Below are positions 1 to 6,120 of a DNA stretch of 7,499 nt, one piece after another. Source of the DNA: Sulfitobacter sp. (lineage in GTDB: Bacteria > Pseudomonadota > Alphaproteobacteria > Rhodobacterales > Rhodobacteraceae); NCBI GenBank assembly GCA_024636405.1, contig JAGXHC010000073.1, forward strand, positions 1 through 7,499, written 5' to 3'. The translations under genes were made by a program, and so were the position numbers. Numbering within the stretch: position 1 is the first letter of the stretch; every line of letters begins with the position of its first letter. A model generated the notes under the pieces. It saw only the letters and a list, made by a program, of their open reading frames with translations. It searched no databases and was not told where the DNA came from.

Positions 1-789
1 GACATGAAATTCCCCGGCGCTGGCACGCTGTCGATGAAATTTGTCGGCGAAGATGGCACGGTGATGGAAGAAGAGGTCTTCAAGGCTCAGTCGTCGGGCG
101 TCTACATGGCGATGTACAACCTTGACGATTCGATCAAGGATTTTGCCCGCGCGTCCTTGAACTATGGCCTGCAACGCAAATGGCCGGTGTATCTGTCCAC
201 TAAAAACACGATCCTCAAGAATTACGACGGCCAGTTTATGCTGCTGTTCCAACAAGTCTTTGACGAGGAATTTGCCGACAAGTTCAAAGAAGCCGGGATC
301 ACCTACGAACACCGCCTGATCGACGATATGGTTGCCTGTGCGATGAAATGGAACGGCGGCTATGTCTGGGCCTGCAAGAACTATGACGGCGACGTGCAGT
401 CCGACACCGTGGCACAGGGTTTCGGCTCCCTTGGTCTCATGACCTCGATCCTGATGACGCCCGATGGCCAGACGGTCGAAGCCGAGGCGGCGCACGGCAC
501 CGTGACGCGCCACTACCGCCAGCACCAAAAGGGCGAGGAAACATCGACCAACTCCATCGCGTCGATCTATGCCTGGACGGGTGGTTTGAAGCATCGCGGC
601 AAACTGGACGACAACGCAGCGCTTAGGACTTTTGCCGAAACGCTTGAGAAGGTAGTCGTGGACACGGTTGAAAGCGGCCACATGACCAAGGATCTGGCCC
701 TGCTGGTTGGACCGGATCAGAAGTGGCTGACCACCATGGGTTTCCTTGAGAAGATTGACGAAAACCTGACCAAAGCCCTTAATGGCTGA
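1..789 (+). CDS. icd: NADP-dependent isocitrate dehydrogenase, C-terminal part (5' truncated by window edge)
   Basis: Isocitrate dehydrogenase oxidatively decarboxylates isocitrate to 2-oxoglutarate in the TCA cycle, making NADPH in the cytoplasm. The reading frame is open to base 1 with no start, so 262 residues remain. Compared with the roughly 400-residue homodimeric (eukaryote-like) family, about 144 N-terminal residues lie outside the window. Counting codon 1 at base 1, I see the catalytic lysine in LSTKNTILK (K68), the metal ligands in HRLIDDM (D108) and [10 protein letters not shown] (D131 and D135), and the NADP-binding block AHGTVTRHY (residues 164-172). These match human IDH1 K212, D252, D275/D279 and R314/H315 with one constant offset of 144, so there is no internal indel. 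The Arg-His pair in the last motif supports NADP rather than NAD use. The gene ends 11 bp before a hairpin. Identification is secure; only the N-terminus is unseen. Confidence 0.97.
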   Translation, partial: DMKFPGAGTLSMKFVGEDGTVMEEEVFKAQSSGVYMAMYNLDDSIKDFARASLNYGLQRKWPVYLSTKNTILKNYDGQFMLLFQQVFDEEFADKFKEAGITYEHRLIDDMVACAMKWNGGYVWACKNYDGDVQSDTVAQGFGSLGLMTSILMTPDGQTVEAEAAHGTVTRHYRQHQKGEETSTNSIASIYAWTGGLKHRGKLDDNAALRTFAETLEKVVVDTVESGHMTKDLALLVGPDQKWLTTMGFLEKIDENLTKALNG

Positions 790-800
790 ACGACGCGAAA

Positions 801-820
801 GGGCCGCAGCGATGCGGCCC
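801..820. terminator. Hairpin between convergent icd and the DUF6356 gene, probable bidirectional terminator
   Basis: Arms GGGCCGCA and TGCGGCCC pair perfectly over 8 bp around a GCGA (GNRA-type) tetraloop. The hairpin lies 11 bp after the icd stop and 20 bp after the end of the facing gene. The downstream T content is poor on both strands (ATTCGTGT on +, TTTCGCG on -), so it may terminate weakly, act with Rho, or mainly protect the 3' ends. The symmetric position between two convergent genes supports use in both directions. Confidence 0.65.
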
Positions 821-840
821 ATTCGTGTCTGATTGAATGC

Positions 841-1047
841 CTATTGGCCGCGGTTGTGGGTCCGCGCGTAAAGCTGTGCGATGATGCCACTGGCAGTCTT
901 TTCAAACAGGCAAGGGATCAGCGCGTGCACCAGTGCCGCTCCTGCTGCGGCGAACAGCAACCCTGAAAACTTCATCGCAAAGGCCATATGTTCCAGAAAC
1001 GACTCGTCAACTTTGGCGGGATGGTCAAGGAAAATACGTGCGATCAT
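841..1047 (-). CDS. DUF6356 family small membrane protein
   Basis: A 68-residue protein of unknown function. The N-terminus has the family-like pattern FLDHPAKVDESFLEHM (residues 6-21), followed by one hydrophobic segment at about residues 27-48 (from FSGLLFAAAG to the HALIPCLF end) and a short basic tail. The HALIP stretch in the helix and the DHP and EHM motifs are what I recall of DUF6356, found mainly in alphaproteobacteria; the assignment is from memory of the pattern. The start at 1047 is supported by an AAGGAG Shine-Dalgarno sequence at 1056-1061 with 8-nt spacing. The gene is convergent with icd and divergent from the lrp-type regulator, sharing a 118-bp upstream region with it. It probably sits in the inner membrane with one helix. 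No catalytic residues are recognisable. Confidence 0.85.
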   Translation of the reverse strand: MIARIFLDHPAKVDESFLEHMAFAMKFSGLLFAAAGAALVHALIPCLFEKTASGIIAQLYARTHNRGQ

Positions 1048-1129
1048 CGGTTTGGCTCCTTCTGGTTCAAGTTACGCCATGCTACCCGGTGCGGCATGTG
1101 AAATCCTCCCAAAGATATCGCTATGTGAC

Positions 1130-1158
1130 TTGATCGTGGGACAAATTCCCACAATATT
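1130..1158 (+). promoter_or_regulatory. Probable promoter of the Lrp/AsnC gene with a palindromic operator filling the spacer
   Basis: TTGATC (1130-1135) and AATATT (1153-1158) resemble -35 and -10 boxes separated by exactly 17 bp. Those 17 bp (1136-1152) are the perfect inverted repeat GTGGGA-CAAAT-TCCCAC. An operator there would block RNA polymerase directly, which fits the autorepression typical of Lrp/AsnC regulators. The expected transcript start is about base 1165, essentially at the ATG (1166). That would explain why the gene has no Shine-Dalgarno sequence and suggests a leaderless mRNA. The repeat is plain in the sequence; the promoter boxes are imperfect and the identity of the binding protein is inferred. 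Confidence 0.55.
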
Positions 1159-1165
1159 GGCATCT

Positions 1166-1624
1166 ATGGTGACATTTGATGAAATAGACCGGCGTATTCT
1201 GATTGAATTGCAACGTGACGCCAGCCGTTCGCTTGAGGCGCTTGGCGAGGCCGTCAATCTGTCGCGCAATGCCTGCTGGCGACGCATTCGCGCGTTGGAG
1301 GAAACCGGCGTGATAAAGGGGCGCGTGACGTTGCTGGACGCCGGAAAACTGGGGCTCAGCCTTACGGTGTTCATCCAGGTGCGCACAAACGCCCATGCAC
1401 CTGAATGGCTGACCGCGTTCAAGAAGGCCACATTGGGCATGCCCGAGATCCTTGGCGTTTACCGCATGAGCGGCGATCTGGATTATCTGATCCGCGCACG
1501 GGTTGCGGACATGGCCGGATACGACCATCTTTACCAAAGACTGATCCGCAAGGTGCCGCTGTCGGATGTCTCGGCCAGTTTTGTCATGGAAGAGATCAAG
1601 GACACCACCGAATTGCCACTTTGA
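1166..1624 (+). CDS. Lrp/AsnC family transcriptional regulator
   Basis: A 152-residue DNA-binding regulator of the feast/famine type. Residues 4-55 form the N-terminal winged helix-turn-helix (FDEIDRRILIELQRD, then LGEAVNLSRNACWRRIRALEETGVI). Residues 60-145 form the RAM/AsnC ligand-binding domain, with the conserved GDLDYLI pattern at 103-109 that normally lines the effector pocket and oligomer interface. Length is typical of the family. The frame stays open back to 881, but homologous sequence begins only at MVTFDEIDRR, so the ATG at 1166 is the start. No ribosome binding site precedes it, consistent with a leaderless transcript. The SMR transporter begins 10 bp after the stop, making that gene its likely target along with itself. 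Effector unknown, possibly an amino acid or amine; I cannot assign a specific symbol. Confidence 0.93.
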   Translation: MVTFDEIDRRILIELQRDASRSLEALGEAVNLSRNACWRRIRALEETGVIKGRVTLLDAGKLGLSLTVFIQVRTNAHAPEWLTAFKKATLGMPEILGVYRMSGDLDYLIRARVADMAGYDHLYQRLIRKVPLSDVSASFVMEEIKDTTELPL

Positions 1625-1634
1625 AGGACATCAC

Positions 1635-1970
1635 ATGCCCGCCTATCTGGTTCTGGCACTTGCCGTGCTGGCCGAAACCATCGGCACCACTGCCTTGCAG
1701 GCGTCTCAGCAATTCAGCAGGCTGGTGCCCTCAATCATTGTGGTGATTGCATATGCCATTTCGTTCTATCTGATGGCGCAAACGCTCAAGGTCATGCCGG
1801 TGGGCATTGTCTATGCCCTGTGGTCGGGATTGGGTATCATCCTGATTGCTGTGATCGGTTTTGTTGTATTTGATCAGCGGCTGGATCTGCCCGCCGTGAT
1901 CGGGCTTGTTTTGATTGTGGCCGGGATTGCAGTGATTCATCTCTTTTCGGGCGCGGCACCACACTCATAG
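1635..1970 (+). CDS. Small multidrug resistance (SMR) transporter, EmrE-like
   Basis: A 111-residue inner membrane protein with four predicted helices (about residues 3-21, 32-50, 57-80, 85-106), the usual SMR size. In this family a dual-topology dimer exchanges protons for cationic hydrophobic drugs or other quaternary amines. The proton- and drug-binding glutamate is present as E14 (VLAETIGTT), and Y40, Y60 and W63 (YALWSGLG) fall at the EmrE positions. QRLDLPAVIG in helix 4 is also nearly identical to EmrE. These features fit the drug or quaternary-ammonium subtype better than the guanidinium (Gdx/SugE) subtype. The start at 1635 has an AAGGA site at 1624-1628 that overlaps the stop of the regulator gene upstream, so the two are translated from one message. 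The natural substrate might be a compatible solute such as betaine or choline rather than a drug; this is not visible from sequence. Confidence 0.94.
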   Translation: MPAYLVLALAVLAETIGTTALQASQQFSRLVPSIIVVIAYAISFYLMAQTLKVMPVGIVYALWSGLGIILIAVIGFVVFDQRLDLPAVIGLVLIVAGIAVIHLFSGAAPHS

Positions 1971-1995
1971 GGAACTTGCTTGCGTCGCGCGCGTT
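1971..1995 (+). promoter_or_regulatory. EcfG-type (general stress response) promoter upstream of mscS
   Basis: GGAAC (1971-1975), 16 bp, then CGTT (1992-1995). This is an exact match to the alphaproteobacterial sigma-EcfG consensus GGAAC-N16/17-CGTT. It begins at the base after the SMR stop codon and would start transcription at about 2002-2005, right at the ATG of mscS. Recognition by EcfG is inference: the PhyR, NepR and EcfG genes are not in this window and are not universal in Rhodobacterales. Confidence 0.6.
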
Positions 1996-2002
1996 GGCAA
2001 CC

Positions 2003-2944
2003 ATGTCAGACATCTTTGGCCCCGCGTGGGGATATCTTCCCGCCCCGTTGCGTGACCAGCTTGAAGGCTATGCCGCCGGTTTCTGGACCATTCTTCCGCA
2101 GCTGATCCTCGCCGTGCTTTTCATTATCTTTATCTGGTTCATTGTCCGTGTGGTGAACTGGACGGTGCCGCGTACCTTGCGCCGGGCGCGCATGCGGCGC
2201 GCTTTGATCAACGTGATCATGATGCTGCTGACGGTCAGCATCTGGCTGTTCGGGGTTTTGATCGCTATCACCATCGCCTTTCCGACGATCACACCAGGCA
2301 AGGCGCTAACTGCCCTTGGGGTTGGCGGCGTTGCCATCGGGTTCGCCTTCAAAGATGTGTTCGAGAACTTTCTGGCCGGGGTGCTTTTGCTGATCCGGGA
2401 ACCGTTTTCAATCGACGACTACATTGACTGCGAAGACATCGAAGGCCAGGTCGAGGAAATCACCATTCGCGATACCCATATACGCCAGACCGACGGACAA
2501 CTGGTCGTGGCACCCAACGCGATGTTCTTCAAGAATCCGGTGACCATTCGCACGGCGCGCGATGTGCGGCGCACCACGATCATTTGCGGCGTCGCTTATG
2601 GCGAGGACGTGGATGCCGCCCGCGAGGTGATCGCGAATGCGGTGCGTGGTGTTGACGAAGTGCGCGACGACGTCCGCGATGTGGAGGTCTTTGCGCAGGA
2701 GTTCGCAGACAGTGCGATCAACTTTGAGGTGACATGGTGGACCGGGTCGCGTCCGGTGGACATTCGGTCAAGCCGTGACAAGGTTGTGGCGGCTGTCAAA
2801 CGCGCGCTGGATGATGCAGGCATCGAAATCCCGTTCCCCTACCGGACGCTGACCTTCAAAGAGGCGCTGCCGCTGCGGCGTGACAGAGATACGCAAGACG
2901 CGAAAATGTCCGAAAACGGTGCTGATGCAGGCGATTCTGACTAA
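2003..2944 (+). CDS. mscS: Small-conductance mechanosensitive channel, MscS family
   Basis: An inner membrane channel that opens under membrane tension and releases osmolytes during hypo-osmotic shock. The 313 residues follow the short MscS plan. TM1 is at about residues 29-51 and TM2 at about 68-92. The pore helix TM3 is at about 100-130, carrying GVGGVAIGFAFKDVFENFLAG. The beta domain is at about 135-185 (GQVEEITIRDTHIRQTDGQL, then VVAPNAMFFKNPV), and a mixed alpha/beta C-terminal domain reaches about residue 293. The last 25 residues are acidic and probably disordered. TM3 has the Gly/Ala packing pattern of family pores. The frame also opens with a TTG at 1976, but that codon falls inside a promoter-like motif, so I prefer the ATG at 2003. 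No Shine-Dalgarno is seen, so the mRNA may be leaderless. It lies 32 bp after the SMR gene and could also be read from the regulator-SMR promoter. Confidence 0.93.
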   Translation: MSDIFGPAWGYLPAPLRDQLEGYAAGFWTILPQLILAVLFIIFIWFIVRVVNWTVPRTLRRARMRRALINVIMMLLTVSIWLFGVLIAITIAFPTITPGKALTALGVGGVAIGFAFKDVFENFLAGVLLLIREPFSIDDYIDCEDIEGQVEEITIRDTHIRQTDGQLVVAPNAMFFKNPVTIRTARDVRRTTIICGVAYGEDVDAAREVIANAVRGVDEVRDDVRDVEVFAQEFADSAINFEVTWWTGSRPVDIRSSRDKVVAAVKRALDDAGIEIPFPYRTLTFKEALPLRRDRDTQDAKMSENGADAGDSD

Positions 2945-2945
2945 A

Positions 2946-2962
2946 CCGCAGCTTTTTTGCGG
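2946..2962 (+). terminator. Weak hairpin after mscS, possible terminator
   Basis: CCGCA and TGCGG pair over 5 bp, 1 bp after the mscS stop. The T-rich stretch (six Ts) sits in the loop rather than after the stem, so this is not a classical intrinsic terminator. Some read-through into the next unit is likely. Confidence 0.3.
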
Positions 2963-2969
2963 GTCACAT

Positions 2970-2994
2970 GGAACTAACGCTTTCCATGATCGTT
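2970..2994 (+). promoter_or_regulatory. EcfG-type (general stress response) promoter upstream of the microprotein operon
   Basis: GGAAC (2970-2974), 16 bp, then CGTT (2991-2994). It has the same sequence and spacing as the motif in front of mscS and is an exact match to the sigma-EcfG consensus. It lies in an intergenic region. Predicted transcription from about 3001-3004 would give a 5' leader of roughly 70 nt ahead of the 24-residue gene at 3076. Assignment to EcfG is inferred from the motif alone. Confidence 0.65.
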
Positions 2995-3064
2995 AAATTT
3001 TCACAAAAAGTTGAGCAGAGGCGGCGCGGTGCCCCACCGTGTCGTGGATCTTTCACTGGTTACT

Positions 3065-3068
3065 GGAG
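3065..3068 (+). promoter_or_regulatory. Ribosome binding site of the 24-residue microprotein
   Basis: GGAG, 7 nt before the ATG at 3076. The alternative upstream ATG of the same frame (2968) has no such site and lies ahead of the predicted transcript start, so this site decides the start of the small gene. Confidence 0.6.
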
Positions 3069-3075
3069 TATTATC

Positions 3076-3150
3076 ATGGGTGGTATCATCTATCTTGTCG
3101 GTCTTGTTGTCGTCGTTCTGGCGGTTCTTTCTCTGCTCGGGCTGTCCTGA
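3076..3150 (+). CDS. 24-residue single-helix membrane microprotein
   Basis: A very short gene with a good ribosome binding site. The product starts MGGIIYLVGL, continues as an unbroken Val/Leu/Ile/Ala run and ends SLLGLS, so nearly the whole protein is one transmembrane helix with no charged residue. The frame is open further upstream to 2968, but that part (residues rich in Arg, Gln and Cys) looks non-coding and begins inside the predicted promoter. I recall similar 24-25-residue hydrophobic proteins in alphaproteobacteria annotated only as hypothetical. The next gene starts 2 bp after the stop, so translation is probably coupled and the two products may interact in the membrane. The predicted promoter is of stress-response type. 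Function unknown; a role modulating a membrane partner is conjecture. Confidence 0.7.
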   Translation: MGGIIYLVGLVVVVLAVLSLLGLS

Positions 3151-3152
3151 TT

Positions 3153-4103
3153 ATGGAACGTACTGAAGCAATGACCGCTGCAAGTGCGCCTGTTCACACG
3201 CACGAAGGCAGCTATTTCGATTGGCCCGCCATCTTTGGTGGCGGCGTCGTGGCAGTGGCGATTGGCCTGTTGTTTGGCGGATTCGGTGCGGCGCTTGGCC
3301 TGACGGCGGTATCGCCGATGCAAGGCGAAGGGTCCGTTGGCTGGGCGCTGATCATCGTTGGCGCTTGGCTGTTGATCACCACCGTCGTGGCGTATGCTGC
3401 GGGTGGCTATATCTCTGGGCGGATGCGTCGCCGCATTGATGGCGCGTCCGCAGACGAAGTGTCCGCACGCGACAGCCTGCATGGTGCGGTTGTCTGGGGC
3501 TTGGGTCTGATCCTCAGCGCCTGGATTGCAACCGGGGCGGTCGGCACATTGACCAACGCAGTTGGCGAAGTGGCCAAGGGTGCAGCCGGCGTCGCAGGCA
3601 GCGTGGCCGAAACTGCTGGCAATCTTGGCGGTGTGGTGGCGTCTTCTGGTGCCATGGACAGCGTCAATCCGCTTGCCATCGTCAACCAGCGTTTGCTGCG
3701 CGGCACCGGCGTGCAGGTCGATAACGATCTGAACCTGCCGGATGGTGCAATGGCTGTGCTGGCCGATGTTGCCCGCACAGGCGAATTGGACGAAGGCGAC
3801 CGCACCTATCTGGCGCAGACGCTTGCCACCAATTCAAACCTGAGCCAGGCGGACGCGGAAAAGCGCGTTGACGCAGCAGCAGCCGAAGTTGTTGCGCTGC
3901 GAGACGAGGCTGCCGCCAAAGCTGACGCTTTGGAGCAGCAAGCCCGTGAAGCCGCCGATGCCGCACGCCGCGCATCTGTGCTGACCGGCTTTGCCGTCAC
4001 CGCCGGTTTCCTGATCGCTGCTGCTGCAGCAATCTGGGGCGCCGCACTTGGGGGTCGCCACCGCGACGAAGGCCGGATCTTTGGCGGCTTTCGCAGCTTC
4101 TGA
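3153..4103 (+). CDS. Four-helix alphaproteobacterial membrane protein of unknown function ('PhnA-like' in some annotations)
   Basis: A 316-residue inner membrane protein. The layout is a short N-terminal tail, TM1 at about 27-52 (FDWPAIFGGGVVAVAIGLLF), TM2 at about 63-88 and TM3 at about 108-133. A Gly/Ala-rich amphipathic linker follows at 134-165, then a soluble region at 170-245, an Ala/Glu-rich probable coiled coil at about 236-275, and TM4 at about 275-300 ending in GGRHRDEGRIFGGF. The soluble part has a motif (DRTYLAQTLATNSNLSQADA, residues 216-235) that looks like a small helical repeat of the kind seen in relatives. I recall relatives labelled PhnA-like, but nothing here suggests phosphonate chemistry. 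The start at 3153 is chosen because it follows the microprotein stop by 2 bp; a second ATG at 3171 is possible. Many small-xxx-small motifs suggest oligomerisation. It is probably expressed from the stress-type promoter at 2970. Confidence 0.8.
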   Translation: MERTEAMTAASAPVHTHEGSYFDWPAIFGGGVVAVAIGLLFGGFGAALGLTAVSPMQGEGSVGWALIIVGAWLLITTVVAYAAGGYISGRMRRRIDGASADEVSARDSLHGAVVWGLGLILSAWIATGAVGTLTNAVGEVAKGAAGVAGSVAETAGNLGGVVASSGAMDSVNPLAIVNQRLLRGTGVQVDNDLNLPDGAMAVLADVARTGELDEGDRTYLAQTLATNSNLSQADAEKRVDAAAAEVVALRDEAAAKADALEQQAREAADAARRASVLTGFAVTAGFLIAAAAAIWGAALGGRHRDEGRIFGGFRSF

Positions 4104-4126
4104 TCCACATTTAAGACGTTGAACTG

Positions 4127-4155
4127 AACGCCTCCGCACCGCGGGGGCGTTTTTT
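4127..4155 (+). terminator. Strong intrinsic terminator after the four-helix membrane protein gene
   Basis: Arms AACGCCTCCGC (4127-4137) and GCGGGGGCGTT (4141-4151) pair over 11 bp with one G-T wobble around an ACC loop. A run of six Ts (4150-4155) follows directly. It lies 23 bp after the stop codon and insulates typA from the upstream operon. Confidence 0.9.
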
Positions 4156-4204
4156 AGTCGGCAGATCACCCTTGGACGATATTCCGCTGGCATTCTGCCC
4201 CGCC

Positions 4205-4221
4205 GCGCGTTATTGGCGCGC
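4205..4221. repeat. Short inverted repeat in the typA leader region
   Basis: GCGCG-TTATTGG-CGCGC, 5-bp arms, 24 bp before the typA start. It could form a small hairpin in the 5' leader or be a protein site, but arms this short and GC-only occur by chance. In the rest of the 4156-4244 gap I find no convincing promoter boxes. Confidence 0.25.
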
Positions 4222-4244
4222 AACTCCCAGAAAAAGGCACTTAA

Positions 4245-6062
4245 ATGGACCTGCGCAATATCGCAATCATCGCACACGTGGACCACGGCAAAACGACCCT
4301 GGTGGACGAATTGCTGAAGCAATCCGGCACCTACCGTGAAAACCAGGCGACCACAGAGCGCGCCATGGACAGCAACGATCTTGAGCGGGAGCGTGGCATC
4401 ACGATCCTTGCCAAGGCCACGTCTGTTGATTGGCATGGCACGCGTGTCAACATCGTGGACACCCCCGGCCACGCCGACTTTGGCGGCGAGGTTGAGCGGA
4501 TCTTGTCCATGGTTGATGGTGTGGTGCTTTTGGTGGATGCCGCCGAAGGCCCGATGCCACAGACGAAATTTGTGACCTCCAAGGCGCTGGCACTGGGCCT
4601 GCGCCCCATTGTCGTGCTCAACAAGGTCGACAAATCCGATGCCGAACCTGACAGGGCGCTGGATGAATGTTTCGATCTCTTTGCCAATCTTGGCGCTGAC
4701 GACGATCAGCTTGATTTTCCTGTTATGTACGCATCTGGCCGCAATGGCTGGGCCGATATGGAACTGGACGGACCGCGCAAGGATCTGTCGGCCTTGTTCG
4801 ATCTTGTGGTAAAACACGTCCCCGCCCCGGCACAGATTGCGCGCCGCAACGAGCCATTCACCATGTTGGCAACAACGCTTGGCGCGGACCCGTTCATTGG
4901 CCGCATCCTGACAGGCCGTGTTGAATCCGGCACGCTGAAAGCCGGCGAAACCGTCAAGGCGCTGTCGCGCGACGGATCGTTGATTGAAAATTTCCGCTGC
5001 ACCAAGATCCTCGCGTTTCGCGGGCTGTCTCAGCAGCCGATTGACCTGGCCGAAGCAGGCGACATTGTCAGTCTGGCGGGCATGTCCAAGGCGACTGTCG
5101 CCGACAGCATCGTTGCCCCGCAGGTGACGGAAGCCTTGCAGGCAAAGCCGATTGACCCGCCGACCATCACGATCACTTTCGGCATCAACGACAGCCCGCT
5201 TGCAGGCCGTGACGGCAAAAAAGTGCAGTCCCGCGTCATTCGCGACCGTCTGATGAAAGAAGCCGAATCCAACGTTGCGATCAAGATCAGCGATACCCCC
5301 GGCGGCGAAGCGTTCGAAGTGGCGGGCCGCGGCGAACTGCAGATGGGTGTTTTGATTGAAAACATGCGCCGCGAAGGGTTTGAGCTTAGCGTATCGCGAC
5401 CGCAGGTATTGTTTCGTGACATCGATGGCGTCCGCCATGAGCCGATCGAAGAAACCACCATCGACGTGGATGACGAATATTCTGGCGCCGTGATCGAAAA
5501 GATCACCGGACCGCGCAAAGGTGAATTGGTCGAAATGAAGCCTGCCGGCGCCGGCAAGACCCGTATCGTGGCACATGTGCCGTCGCGCGGTCTGATCGGC
5601 TATCACGGTGAATTCCTGACCGATACGCGCGGCACCGGCGTGCTGAACCGTGTCTTTCATGACTGGGCACCGCATAAAGGTCCGATTCCGGGCCGTCGCG
5701 CTGGTGTTTTGATTTCCATGGAAAACGGGACATCGGTTTCCTACGCACTTTGGAAGCTGGAAGACCGGGGCAAGTTCTTTATCGGCGCACAGGAAGCGGT
5801 TTATACCGGGATGATCATCGGCGAACACAGCCGTGACAACGATCTTGAGGTGAACCCGCTGAAGGGTAAGCAGCTGACCAACGTGCGCGCCTCCGGCACG
5901 GACGAAGCGGTGCGCCTGACCACGCCCATCACGCTTTCGCTTGAACAGGCGATTGCCTATATCGACGACGATGAACTGGTAGAAGTGACGCCGAACGCGA
6001 TCCGGTTGCGCAAGCGGTATCTCGACCCGCATGAGCGCAAGCGCATGTCGAGAGCGGGCTAA
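4245..6062 (+). CDS. typA: Ribosome-associated translational GTPase TypA/BipA
   Basis: A translation-factor GTPase of the EF-G/LepA superfamily that binds the 70S ribosome and assists ribosome assembly and growth under cold and other stress. At 605 residues it is full length. The G domain shows the P-loop AHVDHGKTT (residues 10-18), switch I ERGITI (49-54), G3 [14 protein letters not shown] (72-85) with the catalytic-type H76, G4 NKVD (126-129) and a G5-like YASGRNG (162-168). The beta-barrel domain 2 follows (about 200-300), then EF-G-like domains III and V, and the BipA-specific C-terminal domain with [19 protein letters not shown] and the Lys/Arg-rich end [14 protein letters not shown]. 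The start has an AAAAGG site at 4232-4237 with 7-nt spacing. The gene is monocistronic: a strong terminator lies upstream and a large hairpin immediately downstream. Confidence 0.98.
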   Translation: MDLRNIAIIAHVDHGKTTLVDELLKQSGTYRENQATTERAMDSNDLERERGITILAKATSVDWHGTRVNIVDTPGHADFGGEVERILSMVDGVVLLVDAAEGPMPQTKFVTSKALALGLRPIVVLNKVDKSDAEPDRALDECFDLFANLGADDDQLDFPVMYASGRNGWADMELDGPRKDLSALFDLVVKHVPAPAQIARRNEPFTMLATTLGADPFIGRILTGRVESGTLKAGETVKALSRDGSLIENFRCTKILAFRGLSQQPIDLAEAGDIVSLAGMSKATVADSIVAPQVTEALQAKPIDPPTITITFGINDSPLAGRDGKKVQSRVIRDRLMKEAESNVAIKISDTPGGEAFEVAGRGELQMGVLIENMRREGFELSVSRPQVLFRDIDGVRHEPIEETTIDVDDEYSGAVIEKITGPRKGELVEMKPAGAGKTRIVAHVPSRGLIGYHGEFLTDTRGTGVLNRVFHDWAPHKGPIPGRRAGVLISMENGTSVSYALWKLEDRGKFFIGAQEAVYTGMIIGEHSRDNDLEVNPLKGKQLTNVRASGTDEAVRLTTPITLSLEQAIAYIDDDELVEVTPNAIRLRKRYLDPHERKRMSRAG

Positions 6063-6069
6063 ATAGGAC

Positions 6070-6116
6070 CACGCGGCCGGCACCTGCCCCGCACTGGGGA
6101 AGGTGCCGACCGCGTG
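6070..6116. terminator. Compound hairpin between convergent typA and DUF1330-alaS, bidirectional terminator
   Basis: Three stacked stems share one axis: CACGCGG with CCGCGTG (7 bp), GGCACCT with AGGTGCC (7 bp) and CCCC with GGGG (4 bp). They are separated by tiny internal loops (cc/ga and g/a) and closed by GCACT. It starts 7 bp after the typA stop and ends 4 bp before the end of the facing gene. Flanks are T-rich in both directions (ATTTCTATT on +, TCCTATTT on -), so it probably serves both genes. Confidence 0.85.
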
Positions 6117-6120
6117 ATTT

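Noticed and set aside
881..1165. 95-codon N-terminal extension of the Lrp/AsnC frame
   Set aside because: It overlaps the DUF6356 gene and the promoter palindrome, and family homology begins at the ATG at 1166.
2968..3075. 36-codon extension of the microprotein frame
   Set aside because: It starts inside the predicted promoter, has no ribosome binding site and has unlikely composition; the ATG at 3076 has a good site.
3039..3152. 38-codon extension of the four-helix membrane protein frame
   Set aside because: Its translation is a Cys/Trp/Arg-rich out-of-frame reading of the microprotein gene; the in-frame ATG at 3153 gives a family-like N-terminus.
3155..3179. Third GGAAC-N16 motif followed by CGCT
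   Set aside because: The -10 element differs from CGTT at a conserved base and the motif lies within the first codons of the membrane protein gene.
3834..6083. 749-codon open frame on the - strand, opposite typA and the end of the four-helix membrane protein gene
   Set aside because: It spans two clear + strand genes and the strong terminator between them. Its translation is His/Arg/Phe-rich with no recognisable domain, and it is explained by the codon bias of typA on the other strand.
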